The position numbers were made by a program, and so were the translations under genes. Source: Elmis aenea (taxonomy: Eukaryota; Arthropoda; Insecta; Coleoptera; Elmidae). From it: a stretch of DNA of 64,000 nt. The DNA is taken from positions 11,908,640 through 11,972,639 of the forward strand of contig OX393581.1 in the NCBI GenBank assembly GCA_947652605.1. The letters are read 5' to 3'. This document shows positions 1 through 10,689 of this stretch, one piece after another. Each line of letters starts with the position of its first letter. The stretch's first letter is position 1. Under the pieces are notes generated by a model. The model saw only the letters and a list, made by a program, of their open reading frames with translations, was not told the origin of the DNA and did no database searches.

Positions 1-305
1 CAATTTTTAAAATTACAAAATTCCTCGTGCTTCAGATGTTATAACAAAAAATATGAAAATGTCGAATTTCTTTTTTCTCTCGTAACTATTTTGTCTTAAT
101 CATTAAATCAATTTCATTTGTACCTTCTGAAGATAATTTTTTATGTACCATGTAACTATTATTATTATGAGGAATTACGTACTTTTAAAAATTGATTGTG
201 GCTCCTCTCATACAATGAAATAATTTATCTAATTTAAGTAAACCTGTATCTCTTATAATAAGCGAGATATCCATGCTGGAAATGTAATCTGGGACACCCT
301 GTATA
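1..305. repeat. Foldback element, family A, copy 1 (left part outside the window)
   Basis: Bases 1-60 are the reverse complement of 6250-6310, and 177-305 match 6308-6436 directly, so this is an inverted-repeat element whose left arm runs off the window start. The right end reads GGGACACCCTGTATA, the terminus shared by most foldbacks here. The subterminal AAGCGAGAT box lies at about 263-272. No coding capacity is seen. Confidence 0.75.
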
Positions 306-1506
306 TTACATTATGTTTAATAATTTAATTTTGTTTTACGATAAACTATTTTGTGAAAAGAAGCTTAAGATTAGATAAATGGCAGCAACCTCCAAAAACA
401 AATTTAGAAAGAGGTAGAAAGTAATCAAAAGTATTAAAAATGTATTGAATATTGGGTGGCCAGTTAAAAACAGAAGAAAATAAAAAGTAAAATGTTTAAA
501 ACGGAAATAAAAAAAAAAGATTGAATATAAGTGAAATCTAATAACTTACGTGTTGACAACAATCAAATAAAGTCATTACAGGAGCGCAGGACTAGAAAGT
601 TTCAACTGAAAAATCTTTTATCGATGATGATATTTAATGTTAAGCATTGAATTACACCAGTCAAACTTTTTAAAACACTTTTCGGAACATTTGTGAAAAA
701 AACTAATCACAACAGAAATATTTCTGCTGTCGATTATAGCAGATAAATTTTAGTAATACAATGAGTATTTTTATTTGGTCAGTATATATAATATGGCAAC
801 ACTCATGTGGATTTTTTTAAATTGTAATAATTTTAGTCACATAAAATACGTCAAAAATTGATAAGATTATTACAACTTGATACAGCACTACAGCCCAATA
901 TGTCTGTCGCTCGTGTAGGTCTTTATACAAACTTAATGATTCATTTTAGGACATTCCAAAATTTTTTTATTGTTTTAATTTGCTTTTAGTTTAAATTTTA
1001 AATAAATAGTTACACAGATAAATAGAACGCATTTTACATAGCCACTGGTAGACCAAATAGTACTCAAGTGTTAATTTTGCAGAAACTTATTATAGGTATT
1101 TCTGGAAGTACTTAATGGAGATTAATCAAAATTATAATTGTTCAGTAAGTTATCAAAGTTGTGTTGACAGATATCATTCAAGTTTTAACTAACTGGAAGT
1201 AAAATTGGTTATATTTTGAGTGGGTTTCTGTGCAATTCGAATACGGTTGTCTGTCTCAGGTGTCCAATTAAACAAAACACTTCAGGAAACTGACAGATTG
1301 CGCTTTGCTTATCCGAAAAAACTGTAATTTAAAAAAATATTAGTTCAACTGAAATTTCATCCCACGACATCGGTAAATTTTTATTCAATTTTCACTCATA
1401 AAAGTCAATACCGTTAGAGATATAGGCTGTTATTTTTGGAAAACCAATTCAGAAAATTTCGTTCTCGATGACCCTTAAACACAAAATATACAGATGGTGT
1501 AAGTTA
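306..1506. other. AT-rich sequence without recognised gene
   Basis: I see no coding remnant, RNA gene or long inverted repeat in this stretch. It is AT-rich with short homopolymer runs. Confidence 0.5.
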
Positions 1507-3217
1507 GCGTTCACAATAGACGCAAAGCGTAAAACGAATGTAGTGGATATATTAAACGTAATTGATAGTTTTACGTAATTTTCGCAAGTGTTCACAGTGA
1601 ACGTAATTTTTACGTAAAACTAAATTTATAAACACTTTAATTAATGTCAAACAAAGTGAAGTAGGTATCTATGCTTTAATGTTTCAAATTAATTATATTT
1701 CCTGGCACTGACAAGTTAAATTTGATTTTATTTAAAAAACAAATCCTCTTGTTGAAGTTGGAACGCCTTTTACCTTCAGCGTTTAAATTGAGGTTATGTG
1801 CTACATTTCCGTAAAAAGTACGCAAAATTGACGTAAACGCAAATATTTATTACGTCCATTGTGAACACAGGTCCGTCACCTTGGCAGCACCTTTTTCTTC
1901 AATCATAATAAAACTTATACCATAATTTTGTGCAATATTTTGCCGCAAAAATAAAATTTTGTGCCAACTCCAGAAAAAGGTTATAAACAATTTTCACTCG
2001 AGGTTGCCAAGGTGACGCGTAGCACCACTTTCTCTGAATGAAAATTCGTTTATGCCATAATTTTGTGCAAATTTTTTGTATTTTTTGCCGTAAAAATAAA
2101 ATTTTGTGCCAACTCCATAACGAAGTTATAAACAATTTTCACCCGGTGCTGCTAAGGTGAAGCGTAAGCACTACTTTCTCTAAATTAAAATTTGTATATG
2201 CCATAATTTTTTGCATATTATTGTGCTAATTTTGTGCTAATTACGTGCTATTTTTTGCCGTAAAATTAAAATTTTGTGCCAACTCCATAACGAACTTATA
2301 AACGTTTTTTTCCCTCTGCTTTCAATGTCAAGCGTAAGCACTATCTTCTCTAAATTAAATAAGTTGTTATAATGTTGTATTCTTCTTTGTTAACTCCAGA
2401 ACGAAATTATAAACAATTGTTTAATTGTAGAACAAAAATTATGAAATTTTTAGTTAATATTTTATTGTTATTGCCAGTAAGTTTTAAATTGCTTAATAAT
2501 TTTAATAAATATACTAGTCAATTAAACAAGACAATTTTTAGTACAATAAAAATGTGTAAGAAAGCAAATAATCAATAAATTATATTTGTTAAAAAAATAA
2601 TGTAAAACTTAACGAAACATACTACAGTAAAAAATACTTTATTACATTGTGCACTCGACAAATATTAATTTAAGACAAAAAACAACACCCGTATAGTTTT
2701 CTAATTAGGATTAAATTATCTACACCAATATGTGAAAAATACAGGGTTTTTTATTAAAAAACTTTATTTATCTTTAAAATGTTGCTTATTGGACTAAACA
2801 AAACAAACGCAAGAACGATTTATTTTTGATAAAAAAATTGTTTTAGAATCTAAAAGTTGTAGATTATGCAGCGTATTGTACTTACTTATCCATTTAAAGT
2901 AATAAGTTGGTACGCAAAAATAAAACATTCGGTGTAGCTAAAAATAATTTTACGTTATGGAACTCAAACGCCCCACAAATTTTGTTGCTAAATATTCTTT
3001 TAAAGCTTTTAAACTAGACCAAATTATATTTTTACGGCATAAAATAGCACAAAATTAGCACAAATTATGGCATAAGGCAAATTATGATTGAAGAAAGTGG
3101 TGCTGCCAAGGTGACGGACCTTGTGAACACTTGCGTTTATTTGTATACATTTGATTTTATGATGTAGGTAAATTTTATGTATTTTTTACGTTTTACGTCC
3201 ATTGCGAACACGGACTT
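1507..3217. mobile_element. Non-autonomous DNA element(s) with nested terminal inverted repeats
   Basis: An inner pair of inverted repeats of roughly 85 bp lies at about 1861-1945 and 3045-3130. Both carry the core GTCCGTCACCTTGGCAGCAC in opposite orientation, next to a GTGAACAC-type end. An outer, weaker pair (GTTCACAATAGACG near 1510, and its inverted counterpart near 3195-3217) surrounds it, so this is either one element with layered ends or two nested ones. The interior has tandem repeats and no transposase. The superfamily is not determined. Confidence 0.65.
1878..2345. repeat. Degenerate tandem repeat inside the TIR element, about 3 units of 130-180 bp
   Basis: Three successive units each contain ATAATTTTGTGC or ATAATTTTTTGC, then TGCCGYAAAA, then ATTTTGTGCCAACTCCA, a TTATAAAC stretch and a CAAGGTGA-like spacer. 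Unit starts are near 1878, 2012 and 2151. A small open frame at 2372-2578 just beyond has no recognisable feature and I do not call it a gene. Confidence 0.75.
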
Positions 3218-3220
3218 AAG

Positions 3221-3795
3221 ACAAAAAAATTCTGTTAAATAACAGCTTTTTTTTTGAAGCTGGTTATAGTCCAAACAAAATAAAATATTCAGCCCAAAGG
3301 TTAAAGTTTGACGTCTATTGAATGATTAAAAACTGCTTATACAGTATTAATCTTTTTGCAATTTGAATTTATTTTAAAAAGCTGTCATGTTATCTTGACG
3401 TAACCGTCAGTCACGTTTTTCTTTAAAATTCCAAGTCCTGCAAGGGCTTAAAACTTTTAAATTTTCACAAACAGTGCCGCGGTCTTGGAACGCTGCAGCA
3501 CGTTTTTAAGAAAAGCAGACCTTATTTTCATTTCATTGATCCACGGTGACTTTAGAGATCGCCTGATGTTATTGCACGCTTTAGGAAAAACTTAGTTTTT
3601 CACGGAAATTTAATTAGCAAGGAGCTTTTCACGATGGATCCAATCAAAACAAGTTTATTCTACTACTTTATTGCAGAAACTAAGCAGCTTAATATGTTTT
3701 CGTAGGCTACATGAATAATGTTTGTTCATTCTTGTTCATTCTTTTTCATTTTCTTTTTTCTTTTTCTTTAATCTAAAATTTAAACAAACCCAATT
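3221..3795. other. Intergenic stretch without recognised feature
   Basis: No coding remnant or structured repeat was recognised. The region around 3470-3620 is less AT-rich than its surroundings and could be old single-copy DNA. Confidence 0.4.
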
Positions 3796-4475
3796 TTAGA
3801 CCTGTAATATGTGCAAAAATGGGTTTAAGGATAAACGAAGATAAGACCAAGCTAATGAGAATAGGACAACAAACAATAGAAGACAGGGGAATTTGAGGAA
3901 GTAAATGCATTTGTGTATGTACTTGGGGACACTGCACATAAACAGAATGGAAGAAGAAAAAGACATAAACATGATGATTTTGAAAGCCAACAAATGTGCA
4001 GGAGCTTTAAATAACCTAATAAGCAAAACAGTTATCTAGGAGCACCAAACTACTTTGTATAAAACAACACTGACCTACAGCGATCTATGTGCGTGAGATT
4101 TGGGTACTGACCAAAAATGCAAAGGAAGCCCTAAGAAGATGGAAAAGAAAGATAATAAGGAGAATAGTGGGAGGGAAGAGAACATATGAGGGATATATAA
4201 GAAGAACTAACGAAGAGGTATATACAATTTTCAAAAAAGCAACCATAGACAAAGTAATAAATGCCAGAGGAATACAAGGTCTAGCACATATGGAGAGAAG
4301 GGAGGACAGCAGAATAATAAAATAGATAGCGTGGAAAGACACTGCATACAAGAAAAAAAGAGGAAGACCCAGAAAAAGATGGAGAGAAGCTGTGGAGGTA
4401 GAGCTAAGAGAGAAAAACATAATGAATTGGAGGAAGAAAGCAAAAGGGAGAAGAGTGTAGTAGAACATTACCAAG
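3796..4475 (+). pseudogene. Non-LTR retrotransposon (RTE-like) 3' end, C-terminal ORF2 remnant
   Basis: The plus strand encodes a decayed LINE C-terminus. It begins with a GLRINEDKTKLM-like segment near 3815, then a FVYLGT-like strip, and continues through 4089-4480 to a basic end with GRPRKRW and NWRKKAKGRRVW. The frame from 4089 is open to a single in-frame TAG at 4323, after which the same frame continues. Further stops and frameshifts lie upstream. The GRPRKRW tail is typical of the RTE-like endonuclease/RT elements common in insects. The catalytic RT motifs are absent, so this is a 5'-truncated dead copy. Confidence 0.8.
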
Positions 4476-4499
4476 CTCTGGGCCTAAACTGCCTGCAAA

Positions 4500-4919
4500 A
4501 TAGCTTTTATATATTATATATAATATGTGCATATTATTTGAACATAATTTACCCCTTAATGCAATTTCCGTTTTCGCTGGAAATTATCGTAACTTTGTTA
4601 TGTCAAAATGGAAAAAGGAAACAAATTTTATAACAACTTCATTATTTTAAAAGCTTTAATACTTAAAAAAAAATTCAATACCCAAATTTATTGCGAAAAA
4701 TTTAATTTTAACCGTTATGTTTAACAAAGTCTTTTTTACGTTTTAATTGAGATTTAATCGACTTTAAATGTTTCGGAATCGGTGTTTTTTTGACAAGAAG
4801 TCAATTTTTGAAATGGAACTATAGTGCTTTAAAGTATTTCCTAACAAATTCACCAATGACAGACTGCAGCAAAGGCTAAAAATTATTATTAAGACGTGTT
4901 AAGACTTACTGTTAAACCT
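4500..4919. other. AT-rich stretch, nothing recognised
   Basis: No coding or structural signal was recognised between the LINE tail and the next repeat. Confidence 0.4.
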
Positions 4920-5240
4920 AGTACTCGGGGCAAGGGCCTCGTTTTTCGCGTTTTTCTCAGGAACAGCTTAAGATGTTTTTAAAAACTTTGCATCATTTTA
5001 CTTGCAAAGGATGCGCGAAGTGGTGAATAGAAGAATTTCGATTTTACCTCTGACGGTTTCATGGACAACACCTTCGCAAAAATTACCTTTATTATTCAAC
5101 TTTTCAGTTTCTTCCCTATTTTTCCGAAGGAAATGGCCTGTGGCACGTATAACTCTGGAAAACACTTAGTTTTGATGTCCTTGATGCAATAAACACAGCC
5201 TTGATCATATTCTAGCGATAACATATCGTGACCCTCCGTT
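4920..5240 (-). repeat. Single arm of foldback family C (other copies at 43.2-43.9 kb)
   Basis: The stretch matches 43600-43890 directly and 43210-43505 inverted. Shared blocks include ACTTGCAAAGGATGCGCG, GAATTTCGATTTTA and TTTTGATGT near the end. Read on the minus strand, 5096-5240 keeps a frame open with HDMLSLEYDQGCV, which is also open in the other two arms. Confidence 0.75.
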
Positions 5241-5254
5241 GTCAGAATAATATT

Positions 5255-5550
5255 GGTAAAATATATTTTATTTTTACTTCCCGAATTATTTATTAAAACA
5301 GATATAACCAAAGATATATCATTATAAAGAGGAGAAAAAAGCCCATTTCACTATTCCGAAGAACTTGCTCGTTTAATACGTTTCATGGCTAACTTAGAAT
5401 AATATCGTTAAAATACGGTTTTTCTTGAGTTCCTGAGTTGTTTATAAAAACAGATGTACGATATATCGTTAGAAAGAGGAAAAAAAAAGCACATCGAACT
5501 ATTCCAAAGCCAACTTGACGGCTTATAAGAAAAAATTAAGTAATATCTCA
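5255..5550. repeat. Two diverged tandem units of about 150 bp
   Basis: Units at about 5255-5407 and 5408-5550 share the order: ATTTATTAAAACAGAT-like, ATATATC, an AGAGGARAAAAAA run, ACTATTCC, and a CTTGCTCG/CTTGACGG-like end. No coding potential is seen. Confidence 0.6.
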
Positions 5551-5638
5551 AAAAAGTGATAACAATCTAAGATAATAATAACATTCTCCATAAAAAAGTA
5601 CCTTCAGAAGATACAAATAAGATTGATTTTATGATTAA

Positions 5639-6243
5639 GATGGTCACTGCCAATCAAAATATTGTTGCTATCCCCAAAGGCCAAACGCGTTTTATTAAAA
5701 TATATAATGTTTAGTATATTTTATTAAAAGGTGTATAGTTGTAACTGCTTTTTTTTTAATTTTAGGTAATTTTGGGCCGTCACTGTATTATGTATTTTAT
5801 TGAGTATAAACAACATTATTTGGGTTATGCACATCTTGTAGTATAGTGTCTTCGTCTTCCTCTGATGACTCATCCTATACCTCATACTTACTACCACTAT
5901 CAAAAAACGGATCATGTCAGAAACATTTAATAGTGCTTTTAGGTCACAATCTCTTAAAGCACGTTTATTTTCATAATCCGTATGCCGCCTTTTAGGTCTA
6001 GATGGTCCTGGACCTTGATCGTCCATTTTCTCCTCTTACAAAAACAAATTTTAAAACCCGACACCAGGAAAAGTTGAGGTTTACCTTTCCCTACAAGCCA
6101 GTAAAACCGTAAAGTAGGCTCACAACGGCTAACAAAATACTGGAACATTTAGTATAGATACGTCTGTGACTCGCATGTCTAGTCATTGGCTCCTAATGAA
6201 GGACAGCCATGACTCAAACGTTGTGTCATCAGCAGTTAACGTG
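5639..6243 (-). mobile_element. piggyBac-type element remnant inserted at TTAA
   Basis: TTAA occurs on both sides (5635-5638 and 6244-6247), and the uninterrupted site exists in copy 1 of family A at the window start. Read on the minus strand, the element begins TTAACACGTTAACTGC, the layout of a piggyBac-type terminus, and leads into the N-terminal coding remnant below. The other end does not show a matching inverted repeat, so the copy is internally deleted or rearranged. Confidence 0.65.
5790..6026 (-). pseudogene. N-terminal fragment of a piggyBac-like transposase
   Basis: From the ATG at 6026 the frame reads MDDQGPGPSRPKRRHTD, then a basic/acidic stretch. After a frameshift near 5915 another frame carries SSEEDEDTILQDVHNPNN. 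A leading Pro/Arg segment followed by an acidic Ser/Glu/Asp tract is characteristic of piggyBac-type transposase N-termini, though not of them alone. The DDD catalytic core is missing. The TTAA flanks and terminal motif support the assignment. Confidence 0.55.
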
Positions 6244-6439
6244 TTAAGACAAAAAAGAAATTCGACATTTTCATATTTTTTGCTATAACATCTGAAGCAC
6301 GAGGAATTTTGTACTTTTAAAAATTGATTGTGGCTCCTCTCATACTAAGGAATAATTCAACTAATTTAAACAAACCTGTATCTCTTACAATAAGCGATAT
6401 CCCTATGCTGGAAATGTAATCTGGGACACACTGCATAGT

Positions 6440-7364
6440 GGTAAACTACGTGGCGAAGAAATTATTACGTAATTTACAATGGAGTTAATCGATTTGTCGT
6501 TTTGTTGGAAAAGTGTTAATTATTAGCACCAAGGGGTGCACAATAGAGCAAAACTTGTCGTGTTTCATTATTTATGCCCGTCAAACTGTGAAGAAATTGT
6601 GACACCACTGACATGACGGTGAGCGATGCTGCAGTGTTGCGGGGAATTCCTTCCAACTCCTTTTCGTCTTTGTTATAATTCTTAAGCTATTTGTGAAATA
6701 GTTTTTATTGCCTTCTGAAATGTTTCTGTTTTTTTCTTATTTTTAAGCCAGTGCTTAAAAATCAGTAATTTATTAACCGCGGAGTGAGCAGTTACTTTTT
6801 CTATTTTTTGTCGTCAAACAGGGAACCGGTTGCGATCGTTATATGTGCCCTAAGAGAATTGTTTGCTGTAGAAATGCACAGAAAAAAAGTTCTTTTATTT
6901 CATCCACCCTCTTCTTTGAGCTTTTTCCATTATCGAAAGGGATAAAGACGCCTATAGGGAGACCGCGCACCTATGGAATGCGGAACCTGCCGCACGCGTT
7001 ATATTCGAAACAGCGTTAGTGGCGGTGTAATGCAGTATCGCAAGTTCGTCGAGAAAAAGCTTAGGTTGAATATGAAGCCATTAATCATAGCCTACTTCAT
7101 ACGAAAAGGTTAAAAGGGTTTTTACTCTTTTTTTTCATTGCGAGTATGAACGTTTCGGGGAGATCTGTTCACGACAAACTCGGAAAGATTTTTGGACAGC
7201 GTTGCCAACATATCTGCAGGGCTCGTTTTAACGCGTTAATGAAATTGTTTAAACCGTTTAGACTTTGATGGAAACAGGAACAGATGTTGAAGCATTCAAG
7301 AACACGATTTTTTTCCTTAATTAGTTCAAAATTTTAAGTTTTTTTGTGTGATTAGCTAATGTAG
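6440..7364. other. Relatively GC-rich, apparently non-repetitive stretch
   Basis: I recognise no gene or transposon here. Bases 6800-7100 are clearly less AT-rich than the surroundings and have no second copy in the window, so this may be original host DNA (intron, UTR or intergenic). Confidence 0.35.
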
Positions 7365-7633
7365 TGTTTTTCAACCTTTTCAATGTCGCGGAATACGTTT
7401 AACAACGCTAAAATTTTGCGGCACTCTATTGTTTTATATACAGTCTGTCCAAAAGGTATGGAATGTGCTATATATCTCAGTAAATATCCACTTTAGGGAA
7501 AAATATCTTGAATAAAAGTTGTTTGGTATTTAGTTTTGCACCATAAGATAAAATTTAAATTTAATTTTGTCGAATAACAAAAGCGCAATGGAAAACAATT
7601 GATTTTTTTTAAATGACAGATACCCCTATATTA
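7365..7633. other. Possible hAT-like end and a diverged TACAGTCTGTCC terminus
   Basis: AGTGTTTTTCAACCTTTTC near 7362 resembles a hAT-type terminus, and TACAGTCTGTCCAAAAGG at 7440 resembles a diverged TACAGGGTG end. Neither has a partner end that I can find, so both are weak calls. Confidence 0.3.
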
Positions 7634-7900
7634 TAGGGGAAAGTACCCATGAATGGGACAGTCCTTGGGGACATTCTTAATAAACTATAGTTAAACACAA
7701 ATCTTTATGTACGTGCATAGATGGTAAATCGCGTACCTAATGTACAACCACATTTCGAAGTTCTCATGTTGTATACAACACGATTGTATTACATACATTA
7801 GGTACGCGATTTACCATCTATGCACGTACATAAAGATTTGTGTTTAACTATAGTTTATTAAGAATGTCCCATCCAAGGACATCATGGGTACTTTCCCCTA
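7634..7900. repeat. Hairpin element with perfect 74-bp arms
   Basis: Bases 7671-7744 are the exact reverse complement of 7794-7867 by reading. Outside them the arms continue imperfectly to GGGGAAAGTACCCATG at one end and CATGGGTACTTTCCCC at the other. The loop is about 49 bp. There is no coding sequence. Such perfect arms imply recent origin or gene conversion. Confidence 0.85.
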
Positions 7901-8283
7901 CTCATTTGACTGAGAATTTTTTTCTTGTTTCATTAGTCCGATTTTGGGTATAAATTAAAACCAAAACCAAAATACCATTGTTTAATCATGTATTACTTTG
8001 AAAAAAGACGCATATAAGCTTTTTTTTTAAGTCGTAGATTTTCCTATTACATGGCGAATTTATTGTATAATAGCACAATTTTACTTTTTAGCTTACCCAA
8101 TGTTTAATTAGACTTCAGACAATAAATAAACAAACAACTTTTATTGTATATGATTCCATAAACTCAGTTACTATGTACTAATACATTTTTTATTGTTTAA
8201 AAATGTGAATACTCTAAAATATAAACTGTAGATTGACTTTAGATGAGAAATTCACACTACAGTCATATTTATTTTTTATTTAG

Positions 8284-8790
8284 ATAGAGTTCTTCTACTG
8301 TTAGGTGTAGGACTGTTAAGTTGTGTTGTGCTGACTCTTTTTATGTTTTTCCATTTGGTGTTTCTATCCGTTGCAGCTTTTTTAACTTCGTCTTACCAGA
8401 TTTTTCTTCGGCTACCTCTTTTGTTTTTTCCCTGTGATCTTGCTTCATAGGCTTTTCTGGTTAACCTTTCTTCTTTCATTCTATAAATGTGACCCAACCA
8501 TCCCAGCTATCTTTGTTGTATTTTTGTTTCAACTGATTTTATCTTTTATTGTTCTTTACATGTTTTGTTTCTGATTCTATCTTTTTTAGTTTTTCTTTGG
8601 ATTTTTCTTAGAAATCTCATATCTCCTGCATTCACACAGATTTTATTTTTGTTTGGAAGTGTTCACGTTTCACTTTCGTATAAAAGTGTCAGAGTTATTA
8701 CCTTTTTTATCACTTCCACTTTTGTTCGTTTTGGGACTTCTCTGTTTCCAAAAAATGTTGTTCTTAAACTGTTAAAATATTCTTCCCACA
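8284..8790 (-). pseudogene. RTE-like LINE 3' end, C-terminal remnant
   Basis: On the minus strand the sequence reads a LINE C-terminus in pieces: PKRTKVEVIKKVITLTLLY, then WTLPNK-like, MRFLRKIQRKTKKDRIRNK, LGWLGHIYRMKEERL and a basic tail ending near GTTCTTCTACTGTTAGG. Stops and frameshifts occur throughout. The same 3' end recurs at 19.2 kb and, more diverged, at 42.4 kb. Confidence 0.75.
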
Positions 8791-8889
8791 TTTCTTGTTC
8801 TTTCGCTTATTTCCTTCTCCAATCCTCAATTTTTGTCTATTATAACTCCTAAATATTATGTATGTCGAATTATCATATAGGTACTTACC

Positions 8890-9381
8890 AATGTAAATTT
8901 TTTAAATCACCAAATATTTTTTTTAATGGACTTACACCACTATAATAATAATCGATCCATATTATGTTGCATTTTAGAACAAAAAGTCAATTTATAGCAT
9001 CCGTAAAAAAACAATACAAATTTAACAGTTATCATCGAAGTTAGTAATTTTACTTTTTTTTAAGGGCATTTTAGTTGTGCAAAAACATGTTTGTTAACAA
9101 TTATTTCTCCTAAGTAATTTGTAAAACCAAACTAAATGATAATCAAATATGAAACCCATATAGAGTAGAAATTTTAATGTCAAAAAACCAAAATCAAATG
9201 ACAATTAAAAACTTTCTACAAGGTAGTCACTACACAATTTAAAAATTTTGAATTATGAAGAAAAAACGAAAAGTTTATTATTTCGTGGTCATGAAAAGGG
9301 TCGCAGATATTTGAAATGTGTTCGCATATTATTAATCAAAACAAAACTTAGTATCTTTTTCAAATTTAAATCTAGCTCAGA
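8890..9381. other. AT-rich stretch, nothing recognised
   Basis: No coding remnant, hairpin or transposon terminus was recognised. Confidence 0.4.
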
Positions 9382-9460
9382 GCTGTCCAACTGGCGGCCC
9401 GCGCGAAAGAACTTTTGGTGCCCCAAACACCTAACAAAAAATCATTTAACTTAACCCTTA
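9382..9460. mobile_element. Solitary hAT-like terminus
   Basis: AGAGCTGTCCAACTGGCGGC followed by CCGCGCG has the GC-rich, CA-led form of many animal hAT ends (CAGAGCTGTCC at 9377). No opposite end or transposase was found nearby, so this is a fragment at best. Confidence 0.35.
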
Positions 9461-10367
9461 AGACGATATATACATAAAATTTCGTTTTACCTATTAGAAT
9501 TATACTCAATAGTGACCCGCTAAAATGGCACGCACTCATATAGAAGTTTGAAGACCGCTGCCTAGCTCTTATAATAAACGAGATCCCCTTGTCGCAACTC
9601 AAAGGTTAATCAGCCTGTTTATGTAATATGCTTAAATTGCTTTATTCTTTCGTCATATTAACCTGAGGAATTAAAACCCTAGTTTCGAGAAATTCGCAAG
9701 TATTGAGTACAGCATTAAATAGTCTGAAATAATTCGGCTTTGAATGTGAAGACTGCGCTGCAGTAATTAGTTTCGGCGTAGGTTTGTTTGATGCTAATGT
9801 TTAGTTTGTAAGAGAGTTTCGTCTTCTCGGAGTACTTAGTACAAAGTAGATGTCCTAGTTGTTAAGAAATATATACGTGATAACGAATATCTCTTATTCG
9901 AGCAGATCTGAAAACTTCTAGAAAGATTTAAATTAATAAGCGAAGTCGCTAGGTGCAGTGCATTTTTGCAATTGATAATTTTATTTCGTTTATTAAGTAC
10001 GGCATTTATTTTGAAGGATGCAAACGCTTATTAGCTTTAGTGCGCTTTAAAATTAAAGCACTTTTAGCTGATGGAACGTTGGGAAAGAGGAAGTAACCTG
10101 TGCGTTTTTATTTATTCCCGTAATTATTCACTTTAATATCAGCATTATTTCTGCTTTTAATAAAGACGTAGAAAAATATGTTCCGGCTTTATAACCAATT
10201 ACGGCCTCGTATATATCAACAGATTTCGCATTTTAACATAAACCAACTGTTCCGTAGCTTATCGATTCTGTTTAAACAAAGGAGGAATATTTGATATCTT
10301 GCAGCACGCTTAGATTTCCACAAGAAAAAAACAATAGGGTTTTTGTAAAAGTATATTGTGTTGCTGT
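9461..10367. other. Unique-looking stretch, no gene recognised
   Basis: I find no coding remnant or repeat shared with other parts of the window. It may be original host sequence. Confidence 0.35.
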
Positions 10368-10640
10368 ACAGGGTCGACCAAATTCGAATGTTTTACGGGG
10401 AATCTCGGTTACTGTAATAGTTAGCGAAAATCTGATATCGGTATATTTGACTAGTTAAAAAAAAGAACGCCTATGCAATCAGATGTTTAACATCGCTTTC
10501 CATTTTGGCTCTACAAACGAAAAATTAAATTACATCATTTTTGAAAAATTACTATACCTAACTTCTTTATACAGTCTGTTCTACAAAATGGGCCCAAGAT
10601 TTATATGGCGAAACGGCATATATTATCAAACTTCTGTTGC
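10368..10640 (+). repeat. Repeat family D arm (inverted copy at 22.5-22.8 kb)
   Basis: The stretch begins TACAGGGTCGACCAAATTCG and is homologous to the reverse complement of about 22560-22835. Shared blocks include ACCAAATTCGAAT, GGNATCTCG, CGCCTATG and TAATCAGAT-like. It carries the subterminal ATCTCG box. A short open frame inside is not a gene. Confidence 0.7.
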
Positions 10641-10689
10641 AGTTAGATTATGTAAGTCAATAAGGGCTACCTTTTAAAAATATTTTCAA

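Larger units (their letters stand above)
5560..6436. repeat. Foldback element, family A, copy 2, split by a TTAA insertion
   Basis: Bases 5560-5638 are the reverse complement of copy 1 spacer sequence (about 96-160), and 6244-6436 continue the same element to its GGGACACACTGCATA end. In copy 1 the two parts are contiguous across GATTAAGAC. Copy 1 is therefore an empty site showing that 5639-6243 is an insertion at TTAA. The far left arm is missing. Confidence 0.75.

Noticed and set aside
4089..4474. Minus-strand open frames over 4085-4474
   Set aside because: They are shadows of the basic LINE C-terminus on the plus strand.
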